Origin: Pseudomonas saxonica
GTDB taxonomy: Bacteria; Pseudomonadota; Gammaproteobacteria; Pseudomonadales; Pseudomonadaceae
Assembly: GCF_007858365.1 (NCBI RefSeq)
Contig: NZ_VFIO01000014.1
Span: 1-64,000 of the forward strand
DNA length: 64,000 nucleotides
Direction of reading: 5' to 3'
The notes below the pieces were generated by a model. That model was not told where the DNA came from. It was given only the letters and a program-made list of their open reading frames with translations, and ran no database searches. The stretch's first letter is position 1; each line of letters starts with the position of its first letter. A program made the translations under genes and the position numbers. Below, piece by piece: positions 1-9,192 of this stretch.

Positions 1-683
1 TCAGATTTAACTATTTGAACCAGAAGCACTTCGTGCTCAGGTCTAATTTTGATGTTGGCCACTGACAGGCTTCCACGAATACGATGTTGGTCGCATGTTA
101 TCAGCGTTTTATTTGTAAACACCCTCTTACGGCGAGGTACTTTTGGCAAACGCCCCAAAAGTACCCAAAAGGTCTGTGCCCTACCATACGGCCGAGCTCG
201 CCTAGGCTCGCCCGGTGCCTTCACTCCGGCACTGTTATGGGGGCCCGCCGCGACGGGCCATCCTTGGCCCGATCGCGGCTGGCTCGGCGTCCTGCCTCGC
301 CACCCCCATAACAGCACCTGCGTTCAGCCTCCTGTGATGGGCCCCAGCGTCGCTCCCACTGTTTCGGTGGCAGCAGTGAGATTGTTTTGAAACTGAAAGC
401 TGAAAGCTGGGCTAGATGCTCTGCAACGCCTGCTGCTGTGGCTGCAGCTGCTTCTGTAACAGATTCACGAGACTCTTTAGAACTGTCCGCTAATCAAATC
501 CCTCAGCCCGTCATATCCTTATGCCCTAACGGTATTTAAATTAATTTTCTTATACCTATAAAGTCACACACCTGCGTACAGGTCGACCAATCGACGCGCC
601 GCACGAAATGAACGAACACGGGACCTCCGTGAGTTTCTTATCGAATAGCGCGCTGTTGGGCGTGCACTGCGTGGGAGTGTTTT
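1..683. other. Gene-free leader region with a dispersed intergenic repeat
   Basis: No convincing gene is seen. Short reading frames here lack a ribosome-binding site and overlap repeat sequence. Positions ~129-405 are one copy of a dispersed repeat whose second copy lies at about 36036-36228 in the opposite orientation. That copy lacks ~100 internal bases. The stretch ~391-683 is more AT-rich and contains the leader of the dioxygenase gene, with a GGGAG ribosome-binding site just before 684. Confidence 0.7.
129..405. repeat. Dispersed intergenic repeat, copy 1 (full length)
   Basis: The sequence beginning 'cttacggcgaggtacttttg' and running through 'cagcgtcgctcccactgttt' matches the reverse complement of 36036-36228 with few mismatches. 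The exception is an internal segment of ~100 bases (about 155-258) missing from the second copy. It holds short palindromic pieces such as gggccatccttggccc. This looks like a non-coding Pseudomonas repeat family and not a gene. Boundaries are approximate. Confidence 0.7.
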
Positions 684-1580
684 ATGTCTGCACCGTCTGG
701 CTCTACGATTGCTCTGAGCATCGCCCCTCAAGCGTTTCAAATCCGCCCCTTCAACGGAGCCGTTGGCGCCGAAATCATTGGGCTTGACCTGGCACTGCCG
801 GTCAACGATGAAGACTTCGCACGCATTCACCGCGCCCACCTTGAGCACCATGTGGTGGTGTTCCGTGATCAGCGCATCACGCCAGAGCAACAGATCGCTT
901 TCAGCCGCCGTTTCGGTGTGTTGCAAATCCATGTGCTCAAACAGTTCTTGCTAGCGGACCATCCGCAAATTCTCATCGTCTCGAATGTGATCGAGAACGG
1001 CCAATCCATCGGCCTCGGAGATGCCGGTAAGTTCTGGCACTCGGACTTGTCTTATAAAGAGCTGCCAAGCCTTGGCTCCATGCTGCATGCCCAAGAGCTG
1101 CCAGCCGAAGGCGGCGATACGTTATTTGCCGACATGCATCACGCCTGGGACACCCTGCCTCAAGCCCTGCGCCATGCGGTCGAAGGCCGTTCGGCGGCGC
1201 ATTCCTATACCGCCCGTTACAGCGAAACCAAGTTCGAAGGCAACTGGCGCCCAACCCTGACCCCGGAACAACTGGCGCAGGTCAATGAAGTGGTGCACCC
1301 GGTCGTACGTACCCACCCGGAAAACGGCCGCAAAGCATTGTTTGTCAGTGAAGGCTTCACCACCCGCATCATCGGCCTGCCCGACGACGAAAGCCGTGAG
1401 TTGCTGGCGCAGCTCTACGCCCACAGCGTGCGCCCGGAAAATATCTATCGGCATCAATGGCAACCCCATGATCTGGTGTTTTGGGATAACCGTTCGTTGA
1501 TCCATCTCGCGGCCGGTTGCCCCCGCCATCTGCGCCGCACGCTCTACCGCACCACCATTCAAGGCGACGCGCCTTACTGA
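684..1580 (+). CDS. TauD/TfdA-family Fe(II)/2-oxoglutarate dioxygenase
   Basis: This 298-residue protein belongs to the TauD/TfdA family, which hydroxylates a carbon next to a leaving group such as sulfonate, sulfate ester or aryloxy, using 2-oxoglutarate and oxygen. The iron-binding facial triad is visible: H119 and D121 in FWHSD, and H274 in WDNRSLIH. R289, 15 residues after H274, fits the 2-oxoglutarate carboxylate-binding arginine. Start ATG 684 follows GGGAG at good spacing. The next three genes encode a sulfonate/taurine-type ABC importer in the same direction, so uptake and oxygenolytic cleavage of one substrate is likely. The substrate itself cannot be read from the sequence. Taurine, an alkanesulfonate or a sulfate ester are all possible, so no tauD symbol is given. 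Confidence 0.88.
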   Translation: MSAPSGSTIALSIAPQAFQIRPFNGAVGAEIIGLDLALPVNDEDFARIHRAHLEHHVVVFRDQRITPEQQIAFSRRFGVLQIHVLKQFLLADHPQILIVSNVIENGQSIGLGDAGKFWHSDLSYKELPSLGSMLHAQELPAEGGDTLFADMHHAWDTLPQALRHAVEGRSAAHSYTARYSETKFEGNWRPTLTPEQLAQVNEVVHPVVRTHPENGRKALFVSEGFTTRIIGLPDDESRELLAQLYAHSVRPENIYRHQWQPHDLVFWDNRSLIHLAAGCPRHLRRTLYRTTIQGDAPY

Positions 1581-1614
1581 TCCGCCACGCTTTGACACTT
1601 TCAAGGAACTTCTC

Positions 1615-2628
1615 ATGCCCCTGTCATTAAAAACGCTGGCCGCCAGTCTTGGCCTCAGTTTGCTAGCCGCAAGTTTTGTTGCGCCGAGCGTAGCCCATGC
1701 CGAAGGCGAGATTCGTATCGCAGAACAGTTCGGCATTGTTTACCTGTTGCTCAATGTGGTGCGCGATCAACAACTGATCGAGAAGCACGGCAAGGAGGAG
1801 GGCATCGACATCAAGGTGGACTGGACGCAATTGTCTGGCGGCGCGGCGATCAACGATGCCTTGCTCTCCGGCTCGATTGATATTGCCGGTGCCGGGGTTG
1901 GCCCGCTGCTGACGATCTGGGACCGCACCCACGGTCGGCAGAACATCAAGGCAGTGGCGTCGCTGGGCAATTTTCCGTATTACCTGGTGAGCAATAACCC
2001 GCAGGTCAAAACCATTGCCGACATCACCGACAAGGACCGTATCGCCGTGCCGGCAGTCGGCGTTTCGGTGCAGTCACGCTTTCTCCAGTACGCAGCCGCC
2101 AAGCAATGGGGCGACAAGGATTTCAATCGACTGGACAAGTACACCCTCGCACTGCCGCACCCTGATGCCACTGCGGCACTGATCGCCGGCGGCACTGAGT
2201 TGAGCGGGCATTTTTCCAACCCGCCGTTTCAGGATCAGGCGCTGAAGAACCCCAACGTGCATGTGGTGCTCGACAGCTACGACTTGCTCGGCCCCAATTC
2301 ACCGACGGTGCTGTTTGCCACTGAGAAATTTCGCAACGACAACCCCAAAACCTATAAAGCGTTCACGCAAGCGCTGGCCGAAGCCGCCGAGTTTGCCCAA
2401 AACGATAAAGGCGCCGCCGCCGATACGTATATCCGCGTGACCAAAGCCAATATCGACCGCGCCGAGCTGCTGAAAATCATCGACAACTCTCAGTACGAAT
2501 TCACCGTGACGCCGAAAAATACCTACCCGCTGGCCGAATTTATGTACCGCATCGGCGCGATCAAAAACAAACCCGAATCCTGGAAGGATTATTTCTTTCA
2601 AGACGCAAAACCGTTGCAGGGGAGCTGA
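1615..2628 (+). CDS. ABC transporter periplasmic binding protein, sulfonate/taurine type
   Basis: This 337-residue protein has a clear Sec signal peptide: a charged start, the hydrophobic stretch LAASLGLSLLAASFVAPSVA, and a likely cleavage after AHA. The mature part has the NMT1/SsuA-like fold pattern, with an early strand IRIAEQFG, a GAAINDALLSGSIDIAG segment, and later the ligand-lobe motif VPAVGVSVQSR. Such proteins capture sulfonates, taurine, nitrate or pyrimidine precursors in the periplasm for a TauBC/SsuBC-type importer. The start has an AAGGA site. It lies 34 bp after the dioxygenase and 5 bp before the ATPase gene, so it is almost certainly in one operon. Confidence 0.85.
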   Translation: MPLSLKTLAASLGLSLLAASFVAPSVAHAEGEIRIAEQFGIVYLLLNVVRDQQLIEKHGKEEGIDIKVDWTQLSGGAAINDALLSGSIDIAGAGVGPLLTIWDRTHGRQNIKAVASLGNFPYYLVSNNPQVKTIADITDKDRIAVPAVGVSVQSRFLQYAAAKQWGDKDFNRLDKYTLALPHPDATAALIAGGTELSGHFSNPPFQDQALKNPNVHVVLDSYDLLGPNSPTVLFATEKFRNDNPKTYKAFTQALAEAAEFAQNDKGAAADTYIRVTKANIDRAELLKIIDNSQYEFTVTPKNTYPLAEFMYRIGAIKNKPESWKDYFFQDAKPLQGS

Positions 2629-2633
2629 TCACC

Positions 2634-3494
2634 ATGAACGCGTCTGTGCAAGGCCACACGGCCAGCCACTTGAACGCAACAGGGCCTGCCTTGTTGTCGG
2701 TTGATAACGTCAGCCTCGAATACCGCACGCCGCAGCGTGTGGTGCGGGCCACCCATCAGGTCAGTTTCGAGATTGACCCGGCGGACCGTTTTATTCTGTT
2801 GGGCCCCTCCGGGTGCGGCAAGTCCACCTTGCTCAAGGCTGTGGCCGGGTTTCACCCACCCTGCGAAGGGCAGATCAGGTTGCAGGGCCAAACAGTGACA
2901 GCACCGGGACCAGACCGGATGGTGGTGTTTCAGGAGTTCGATCAATTACCACCCTGGAAGACCGTCAAGCAGAACGTCATGTTCCCGCTATTAGCGTCCA
3001 AAACACTGCCACGGCGTGAGGCCCAAGAGCGGGCGCTGCACTATCTGGACAAAGTGGGGCTGGCGGCCTTTGCCGACGCGTATCCGCACACACTGTCGGG
3101 CGGCATGAAAGCCCGCGTGGCTATCGCCCGGGCGCTGGCCATGCAGCCGAAAATCCTGTTGATGGACGAGCCTTTCGCCGCGCTTGACGCCCTGACTCGG
3201 CGCAAGATGCAGGAAGAGTTGCTGCTGTTGTGGGAGGAGGTGCGCTTCACGTTGCTGTTCGTCACCCACTCCATCGAAGAAGCATTGGTCGTGGGCAACC
3301 GCATCCTGCTGTTGTCACCGCATCCGGGCCGGGTACGGGCCGAGATCAACAGTCATCAATACAACCTGCACAGCCTGGGCGGTCTGGAATTTCAGCACAC
3401 GGCGCGCCGTATTCATCGGCTGCTGTTTGATGAGGCGGATACCGGTAACCCGGAACAAGCCCTGAATTTTGCCGATATTCGTATCGCTTATTGA
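2634..3494 (+). CDS. ABC transporter ATP-binding protein, TauB/SsuB type
   Basis: This 286-residue ATPase would drive import with the adjoining permease and binding protein. Walker A is at residues 57-64 (GPSGCGKS), the Q-loop at ~100 (VFQEFDQLPPWK), the signature LSGGM at 154-158 and Walker B ILLMDEP at 174-180. FQEFDQLPPW is typical of the nitrate/sulfonate/taurine subfamily, where the residues after the Q-loop are usually LPW. Start ATG 2634 follows GGGGAG. The C-terminal ~60 residues after the H-loop (VTHSIEEA) form a longer tail than in SsuB. It is in an operon with the binding protein upstream and the permease 18 bp downstream. Confidence 0.9.
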   Translation: MNASVQGHTASHLNATGPALLSVDNVSLEYRTPQRVVRATHQVSFEIDPADRFILLGPSGCGKSTLLKAVAGFHPPCEGQIRLQGQTVTAPGPDRMVVFQEFDQLPPWKTVKQNVMFPLLASKTLPRREAQERALHYLDKVGLAAFADAYPHTLSGGMKARVAIARALAMQPKILLMDEPFAALDALTRRKMQEELLLLWEEVRFTLLFVTHSIEEALVVGNRILLLSPHPGRVRAEINSHQYNLHSLGGLEFQHTARRIHRLLFDEADTGNPEQALNFADIRIAY

Positions 3495-3512
3495 GCCCTG
3501 GAGGATTGCCCG

Positions 3513-4379
3513 ATGAGCCATTCATCATCTGTACGCCCGGAATACGAAGTTCACCTTGAACCCCTGGTGTCAGTGCCGCTGGAACGCGAACTGCCCTTGG
3601 GGCAACGGTTATGGCAACAGGGCTGGTTGCGTAAAAGCCTGATATTGATAGTGCTGGCGATACTTTGGGAAGTGGTTGCACGGGTGCAGAACAACGACCT
3701 GCTGCTGCCCAGCTTTGTGCAAACCGCCAGCGCGCTGTATGACGGCCTGATCAGCGGCGAGTTGCTGAGTAAAGTCGGTATTTCGTTGGTGGTGCTGATC
3801 AAGGGTTACCTGATCGGCATTGTGCTGGCGTTTGCCTTGACCACGTTGGCGGTGTCGACCCAATTGGGGCGCGACCTGTTGAGCACCTTGACCTCGATGT
3901 TCAACCCGCTGCCGGCCATTGCCCTGTTGCCGTTGGCGCTGTTGTGGTTTGGTCTTGGGCAAAACAGCCTGATCTTTGTGTTAGTGCATTCGGTGTTATG
4001 GGCGCTGGCCCTCAACACCTATGCAGGTTTCCTCGGGGTCTCGGAAACCCTGCGCATGGCCGGTCGCAATTATGGTCTGAAGGGTATCCGTTTTGTGTTG
4101 TTTATTCTGATTCCCGCCGCGCTGCCGTCAATTCTCGCGGGGTTGAAAATCGGTTGGGCCTTCGCCTGGCGCACCCTGATCGCAGCTGAATTGGTGTTTG
4201 GCGCCACCAGCGGCAAGGGTGGGTTGGGTTGGTACATCTTTCAGAACCGTAACGAGCTGTACACCGACAAGGTATTTGCCGGGTTGGCGGTGGTGATTCT
4301 GATTGGCTTGCTGGTGGAGAACCTGGTGTTCGACACACTGGAGCGGGTCACGGTCAAGCGCTGGGGGATGCAGCGCTAG
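3513..4379 (+). CDS. ABC transporter permease, TauC/SsuC type
   Basis: This 288-residue inner-membrane permease has about six hydrophobic segments after a ~35-residue cytoplasmic N-terminus. The BPD_transp_1 coupling loop is visible near SETLRMAGRNYGLKGIRFVLFI, i.e. the EAA-type motif that docks onto the ATPase. The C-terminal AWRTLIAAELVFGATSGKGG block is characteristic of sulfonate/nitrate/taurine permeases. It has a strong GGAGG ribosome-binding site. It is the last gene of the dioxygenase-transporter operon and is followed after 13 bp by the convergent MFS gene. Confidence 0.9.
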   Translation: MSHSSSVRPEYEVHLEPLVSVPLERELPLGQRLWQQGWLRKSLILIVLAILWEVVARVQNNDLLLPSFVQTASALYDGLISGELLSKVGISLVVLIKGYLIGIVLAFALTTLAVSTQLGRDLLSTLTSMFNPLPAIALLPLALLWFGLGQNSLIFVLVHSVLWALALNTYAGFLGVSETLRMAGRNYGLKGIRFVLFILIPAALPSILAGLKIGWAFAWRTLIAAELVFGATSGKGGLGWYIFQNRNELYTDKVFAGLAVVILIGLLVENLVFDTLERVTVKRWGMQR

Positions 4380-4392
4380 CTCGTTCATGGCG

Positions 4393-5625
4393 TTAAATGG
4401 GGTCGAAACGACGGGCCTGTGATCGTGGCAAGCGCCGCCACACCAGTCGACCCAAGGCGATTGCCCAGTTAAGCAGGGCAATCAGCAAAATGACCGACAG
4501 CAGCGCCCCCATGCCTTGACTGACGATGATGAGCCCTGCCAGCCAGGGAAATCCGAAAACGCCAACAAAGTACGCCAGGCTGAACAGCACCAGCGATTGC
4601 GCGGTGTAACCGGCAGGGGCTTCGTTGGCGGCCAGACCATTGATCACCGAATACGTCAGACCGTAACCCACACCCAGCACAATGGCGGCGAATAAATAAG
4701 TAGCGGCAGTGTCAACGGTAAACATAAACATCAGCACTGACGTCACGATCAATGAGGTCAGAATACCGGCCATTCGATATGGGTCGCGCTTGACGATAAA
4801 CCCGGCGACCAGCAAACGGCAGGTAATCACCGCTGCCATAAAGCCTAGAAAGAAAATCGAATAATCCAGTTGTTTAAGGTGTGCGTACGAGGTTTGAAAG
4901 CTCGACAACCCGCCGAAAATCGCGCCCCCCAAGCCGACCATGACGATTGCAAAAGCGGCTTTGGAACGCATGACCAGCGCACCCGCCTGAGGGCTAATCC
5001 GGCACACAGTGACCGCTCCCGATACGAGGTGCAGCTGCTTGATTTTCGGCCCTAGCAGTACAAAGGCAACGCCGCCGATCACGCTGGCCATGGCCGCCAT
5101 CACAAAGGCTGCTTGCAGCGGGTAGCCAAATGCTTCGCTGGCCCGCCCCAGCAGAGGGCCTGTGCCGATACCGGACATCATGCACCCCGACAGCAGGGCG
5201 AAATACTTCACCCGGCGGGCGGGTTCAATCATCATCGCGACAATAATGGGGCCTAACGTATAGAACACGCCCCAACCCAAACCCAGAAGCAAGCCGAAGC
5301 CCAATGCGCTGAGACCGAACGTCGGGAAGCAGGCGAAGCCGGCACACGCGGCAGCCAGCAGAACTGCCCCGAATGCAATCGTTTTGGGTGCTCCGAACAG
5401 ATCGGTCAGGTGTCCCGAAAAAATCACGGCAATAAAGGTACTGAACATAGCAGCCGACATAATGCTGCCAGCGTCTGCTTCGCTGGCGCCGTGGGCACTG
5501 AGGGACATGGCCAGTAAAAACGTGGTGCCATAGGAAACAGACAGCAGGTAACTGCCCCCGCAGAACAGGGCGAAGAGGCCCTTGGTGTTGCGCTCCTGGT
5601 AACCGGGGTTCGCGAGGGAGGGCAT
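4393..5625 (-). CDS. MFS transporter
   Basis: This ~410-residue protein has about twelve hydrophobic segments in two halves and an MFS loop 2-3 motif (GHLTDLFGAPKTIAFG) in the first half. It is an inner-membrane secondary transporter. The substrate cannot be assigned from sequence. The frame opens at 5634, but the second ATG (5625) is preferred because AAGGA lies 8 bases before it and directly abuts the first ATG. It is convergent with the sulfonate-type permease and has no co-oriented partner: the gene upstream on the same strand is separated by ~285 bp with a REP element. A role in export or import of small metabolites is inference only. Confidence 0.8.
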   Translation of the reverse strand: MPSLANPGYQERNTKGLFALFCGGSYLLSVSYGTTFLLAMSLSAHGASEADAGSIMSAAMFSTFIAVIFSGHLTDLFGAPKTIAFGAVLLAAACAGFACFPTFGLSALGFGLLLGLGWGVFYTLGPIIVAMMIEPARRVKYFALLSGCMMSGIGTGPLLGRASEAFGYPLQAAFVMAAMASVIGGVAFVLLGPKIKQLHLVSGAVTVCRISPQAGALVMRSKAAFAIVMVGLGGAIFGGLSSFQTSYAHLKQLDYSIFFLGFMAAVITCRLLVAGFIVKRDPYRMAGILTSLIVTSVLMFMFTVDTAATYLFAAIVLGVGYGLTYSVINGLAANEAPAGYTAQSLVLFSLAYFVGVFGFPWLAGLIIVSQGMGALLSVILLIALLNWAIALGRLVWRRLPRSQARRFDPI

Positions 5626-5787
5626 ACGGGGCATCCTTGAGGTTCAATGGCTGTTTGATGAACCTGATATCAGAAAACCTGCACCCGGCAGGATTCAAAC
5701 ATTTGAATCCTGAGGTGAGTCAGTTCTAAACAAACGCTCAAACCGTTGGAAGAGGGGCCCTCATGACACAACCGGCTGCACGTGTGG

Positions 5788-5839
5788 GGCGACCGCTACG
5801 CGCTCGATCGCAGCCTTCGTTCCTCGTCAGCGGCTACAG
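5788..5839. repeat. REP element and adjacent inverted repeat
   Basis: A single REP-type unit with the core 'gctcgatcgcagccttcg' and 'cagcggctacag' lies between the MFS start and the end of the PBP2 gene. Just beyond it, at 5860-5884, is a perfect inverted repeat GATCTGCCG ... CGGCAGATC with a short loop. It could act as a transcript 3' hairpin for the leftward PBP2 gene. No clear T-run follows. Confidence 0.7.
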
Positions 5840-5910
5840 GTTACCGCTCGCGAGCTTTTGATCTGCCGGAAGGGGCGGCAGATCACGATCAAAAACACGA
5901 GGGCTGTCGT

Positions 5911-7806
5911 TTACACCGCCGGGCGGGTATGGGGCTTGATCTGCGGGCTGGCGTATTGCGGTTTGAGCGTGCCCTGATTATCGAGCAACCAGGCATCCAT
6001 CACTTTACGCACCACAGGGCCCGCCACCCGGCCACCCGCTTCGCCGTTTTCGATCATCACCGAAATCACAATCTGCGGGTCTTCGGCCGGGGCAAAGCCG
6101 ACAAACAAGGCGTTGTCGCGATTGCGTTCGGCGGTCTTGAGTCGGTTGTAACGTTCGCCTTGTTTGATGGCCACCACCTGCGCCGTACCACTTTTGCCCG
6201 CGATGCGGTATTGCGCACCCGAGGCAGACGCCCTGGCAATGCCGCGCGGGTCATGCATAACCAATTGCATGGCATGGTTGACCTGTTCCCACTCTTTGGG
6301 GTCGTGCAGAACAATATTGGCGATCGGGTGTTCGTCCACCGGTGGCGTGCCGTCAATGGTTCGGGCCAGGTGCGGACGATTCCACACGCCTTTGTTGGCG
6401 ATCAATGCGGTGGCCTGTGCCAGCTGCAACGGCGTGACCTGCATGTAGCCCTGGCCAATGCCCAGGATCACCGTTTCACCGGGGAACCAGGCCTGACGGC
6501 GAGTGCTGCGCTTCCAGTCACGCGAGGGCATCAAGCCTGATGACTCTTCGAACATGTCCAGCGAGACTTTTTGCCCGATGCCAAACATCGACATGTAATC
6601 GTGCATGCGGTCAATGCCCAGTTTTGAGGCCAGGTCATAAAAGTAGGTGTCATTGGAGCGCATGATGGCGGCGTTCAGATCGACCCAGCCGTCGCCGCTG
6701 TGGTTCCAGTTGCGGTATTTGTGGTCAACGTTGGGTAGCTGGAAGTAGCCGGGGTCGAACACCCGCGTCGAGGCCGAAATGACACCGCTGTCGAGACCGG
6801 CAATTGCCACTTCGGGCTTGATGGTCGAGCCGGGTGCATAGAGGCCGCGCAAAGCCCGGTTAAACAGCGGTTTATCGATGGAGTCGCGCAGTCCCGAATA
6901 ATCCTTGGAGCTGATGCCGGTCACAAACAGGTTGGGGTCAAAGCTGGGCTTACTGACCATCGCCAACACTTCACCGGTTTTGGGATCCAGCGCGATGATG
7001 GAGCCACGACGATCACCCAAGGCTTCTTCGGCGGCTTCTTGCAGTTTGATGTCGAGGCTGAGCACGATATTTTTACCGGCCACGGCGTCCGTGTGGCGAA
7101 GCACGCGCATCACTCGCCCCTGAGCATTGGTCTCGACCTCTTCAAAACCAACCTGACCGTGCAATTGCGGCTCGTAGAAACGCTCGATGCCGGTTTTGCC
7201 AATCGACTGGGTGCCCCGGTATTGCGTCGGGTCTAGCTGCTTGGCTTCTTTTTCGTTGATTCGCCCGACGTAACCCACGGAGTGGGCGAAATGATCACCT
7301 TGCGGGTAATGACGGACAAATTGGGCGTCAACATCAATGCCCGGCAGGCGGTATTGATTGACGGCCAGCAGGGCAATTTGCTCTTCGCTCAGTTCGTACA
7401 GCAAGGTCGAAGGGTCAAATGGATGGCGCGCCTGCTTCATGGCTTTGGCGAACACGGCACGGTCTTCTTCGGGCAAGTGCAGAATACTGATCACCGTATC
7501 CAGCACCTTGGCGGTATCGCCCGCCCGCTCGCGGGTAATGGTCATGTTGAAGCTGGGCTGATTATCGGCCAGCAACACGCCATTGCGGTCGTAGATAAAA
7601 CCGCGCTCCGGAGGGATGGGCAGCACGTGCACCCGATTGTTCTCGGACACCGTCGAGTTGTAGGCGAACTCGGTCACTTGCAGAAAGTACATGCGCCCGA
7701 CCAGTGCACAACTGATGGCCAGCACCAGCGCGGCGCAGGCGACCAGTCTTTTGTTGACCAGCCGCTTCTCGGAGTCGTGATCTTTTAGAGGGATCGGCTC
7801 GGGCAT
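5911..7806 (-). CDS. mrdA: Penicillin-binding protein 2 (MrdA-type transpeptidase), stand-alone copy
   Basis: This 631-residue class B PBP has a single N-terminal membrane anchor (residues ~20-45), a PBP dimer domain, and a transpeptidase domain. All three active-site motifs are present: SxxK as STIK in YAPGSTIKPEVA, SxN as SND in MRSNDTYFYDL, and KTG-type as KSGTAQ. It cross-links lateral-wall peptidoglycan in rod-shaped cells together with RodA. Length matches PBP2 of pseudomonads. The usual neighbours (rlmH, rodA, sltB, rlpA, dacA) are absent here. It therefore is more likely a second, paralogous PBP2 than the housekeeping copy, although that is inference. No strong ribosome-binding site is seen before 7806. 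Confidence 0.9.
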   Translation of the reverse strand: MPEPIPLKDHDSEKRLVNKRLVACAALVLAISCALVGRMYFLQVTEFAYNSTVSENNRVHVLPIPPERGFIYDRNGVLLADNQPSFNMTITRERAGDTAKVLDTVISILHLPEEDRAVFAKAMKQARHPFDPSTLLYELSEEQIALLAVNQYRLPGIDVDAQFVRHYPQGDHFAHSVGYVGRINEKEAKQLDPTQYRGTQSIGKTGIERFYEPQLHGQVGFEEVETNAQGRVMRVLRHTDAVAGKNIVLSLDIKLQEAAEEALGDRRGSIIALDPKTGEVLAMVSKPSFDPNLFVTGISSKDYSGLRDSIDKPLFNRALRGLYAPGSTIKPEVAIAGLDSGVISASTRVFDPGYFQLPNVDHKYRNWNHSGDGWVDLNAAIMRSNDTYFYDLASKLGIDRMHDYMSMFGIGQKVSLDMFEESSGLMPSRDWKRSTRRQAWFPGETVILGIGQGYMQVTPLQLAQATALIANKGVWNRPHLARTIDGTPPVDEHPIANIVLHDPKEWEQVNHAMQLVMHDPRGIARASASGAQYRIAGKSGTAQVVAIKQGERYNRLKTAERNRDNALFVGFAPAEDPQIVISVMIENGEAGGRVAGPVVRKVMDAWLLDNQGTLKPQYASPQIKPHTRPAV

Positions 7807-7996
7807 ATCAGGGGTGTCTCACGTCAGAAAACAGAAAGCAGCAGCCCGCAGATCGTTAGCGGGCTACGAAAGTCGGCGCACACCTTACCAAGAAGCCCGA
7901 GTGTGAGTCAGATTATTGGTCGCATTTGAGATGAAAGCCGACAGGCTGCCGAGGTGTAAACTCGCCTCTTTTTTTAATCAAATGGATGGGATCTGC

Positions 7997-8920
7997 ATGT
8001 TGCCCCTGATCGATTGGCAGCCACGCGCCGCGCTGCAACGCTTGCACTTTGACTGGTTGCAACGGGCCGGTGTCGAGGTGGCGGTGCTGCGTCTGGATCA
8101 GATCGACTCACTGATCAGTGGCAACAAGTGGTTCAAGCTCACCGAACACCTGTTGGCCGCCCACAGTGGCGGTGCGCAGGGGCTGATCAGTCTCGGCGGG
8201 GCGCACTCCAACCACCTGCATGCCCTGGCCGCTGCGGGTAAGCGTTTTGGCTTTCCAACCGTTGGCCTGTTACGGGGGCATGCGCAACACACCCCAACCA
8301 CCCGCGACCTTGAAGACTTCGGCATGCAGTTGCACTGGTTGGGGTTTGCCGGGTATCGGGCGCGCCATGAAGCCGGTTTCTGGCAGCCTTGGCTCGCGCG
8401 CTATCCAGCGTTTCATCCCGTCCCGGAAGGGGGCGGCGGGCTGGCCGGTGCGCGGGGGTGCATGACGCTGGTCGGGCAGGTGCGTGAGCAGTTGGGTGAC
8501 GTGGGTTGGGACGATTACGACGGTTGGTGGCTGGCGGCTGGAACCGGCACCACAATAGCGGGTTTGCTTTTGGCTGAAGCGCCACAGCGCAGGATTTACG
8601 GGGCGCTGGCCGTGCCCGAAGATCATGGGGTGGCACCGCAGATCGAGGCAATCTTGCAAGCGGCACATCGCTCGGAATGCAACCTTGAACTGATTGATGC
8701 CAGTCGCGGTGGTTTCGCCCGAGTGGATGACACCTTGACCGGGTTTATCCACGACAGCGAATCCGCCAGCGGGCTGCTGCTGGAGCCGCTGTATACCGGC
8801 AAAGCGCTATTGGCCCTCAAACAAGCGGTCGACGCCGGGCGCCTTGCCACAGATCAGCGTTTGGTGTTCGTTCACACAGGCGGCTTGCAGGGCCGTCGGG
8901 GATTTGAAAGCGGGGCGTGA
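7997..8920 (+). CDS. D-cysteine desulfhydrase / ACC deaminase family PLP enzyme
   Basis: This 307-residue fold-type II PLP enzyme carries the PLP-lysine in SGNKWFKL. Next comes the helix-capping stretch SLGGAHSNHLHALAAAGKRFG, typical of the 1-aminocyclopropane-1-carboxylate deaminase/D-cysteine desulfhydrase family, and the phosphate-binding loop AAGTGTT. The family releases ammonia (plus sulfide from D-cysteine). Without the full set of ACC-specific residues, D-cysteine desulfhydrase-like is the safer call. The open frame reaches 7916, with ATGs at 7982 and 7997. 7997 is chosen because GGATGGG lies just upstream and conserved sequence begins soon after. It is monocistronic, and convergent with the LacI gene. 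A link to sulfur metabolism next door is possible but unproven. Confidence 0.82.
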   Translation: MLPLIDWQPRAALQRLHFDWLQRAGVEVAVLRLDQIDSLISGNKWFKLTEHLLAAHSGGAQGLISLGGAHSNHLHALAAAGKRFGFPTVGLLRGHAQHTPTTRDLEDFGMQLHWLGFAGYRARHEAGFWQPWLARYPAFHPVPEGGGGLAGARGCMTLVGQVREQLGDVGWDDYDGWWLAAGTGTTIAGLLLAEAPQRRIYGALAVPEDHGVAPQIEAILQAAHRSECNLELIDASRGGFARVDDTLTGFIHDSESASGLLLEPLYTGKALLALKQAVDAGRLATDQRLVFVHTGGLQGRRGFESGA

Positions 8921-9192
8921 GGATCTTCGCCGGCTTTACGATTTCCTCTCTACGGTGCGTCAACCGGCTGCTGCGCGCACGGTGCAGCACCTCACGGCGG
9001 CCCCAGTCAGAGTGACGATGCCCCCTGATTATCGTAATCGCACGTCCTAAATTTCCTTTCAAACCTGATTAATCACGACGGGTCACTGCGCCTATAAATG
9101 TCCCGCTCGCCCAACTTCATTGAGGCAGAGTAACCCGCCAACAAAGATAGCCAGTTAGGCGGGGTGTAATAAGACACCAGGGGTTTACGCGC

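Noticed and set aside
49..390. Open reading frame of 113 codons
   Set aside because: It runs through the dispersed repeat whose second copy lies at 36036-36228 and has no ribosome-binding site.
5782..6540. 252-codon plus-strand frame
   Set aside because: Antisense to the PBP2 gene and partly REP sequence.
9130..9170. Imperfect inverted repeat (cccgccaac ... gttaggcggg) between two convergent genes
   Set aside because: The stem has a bulge and no T-run on either strand, so a terminator is not well supported.
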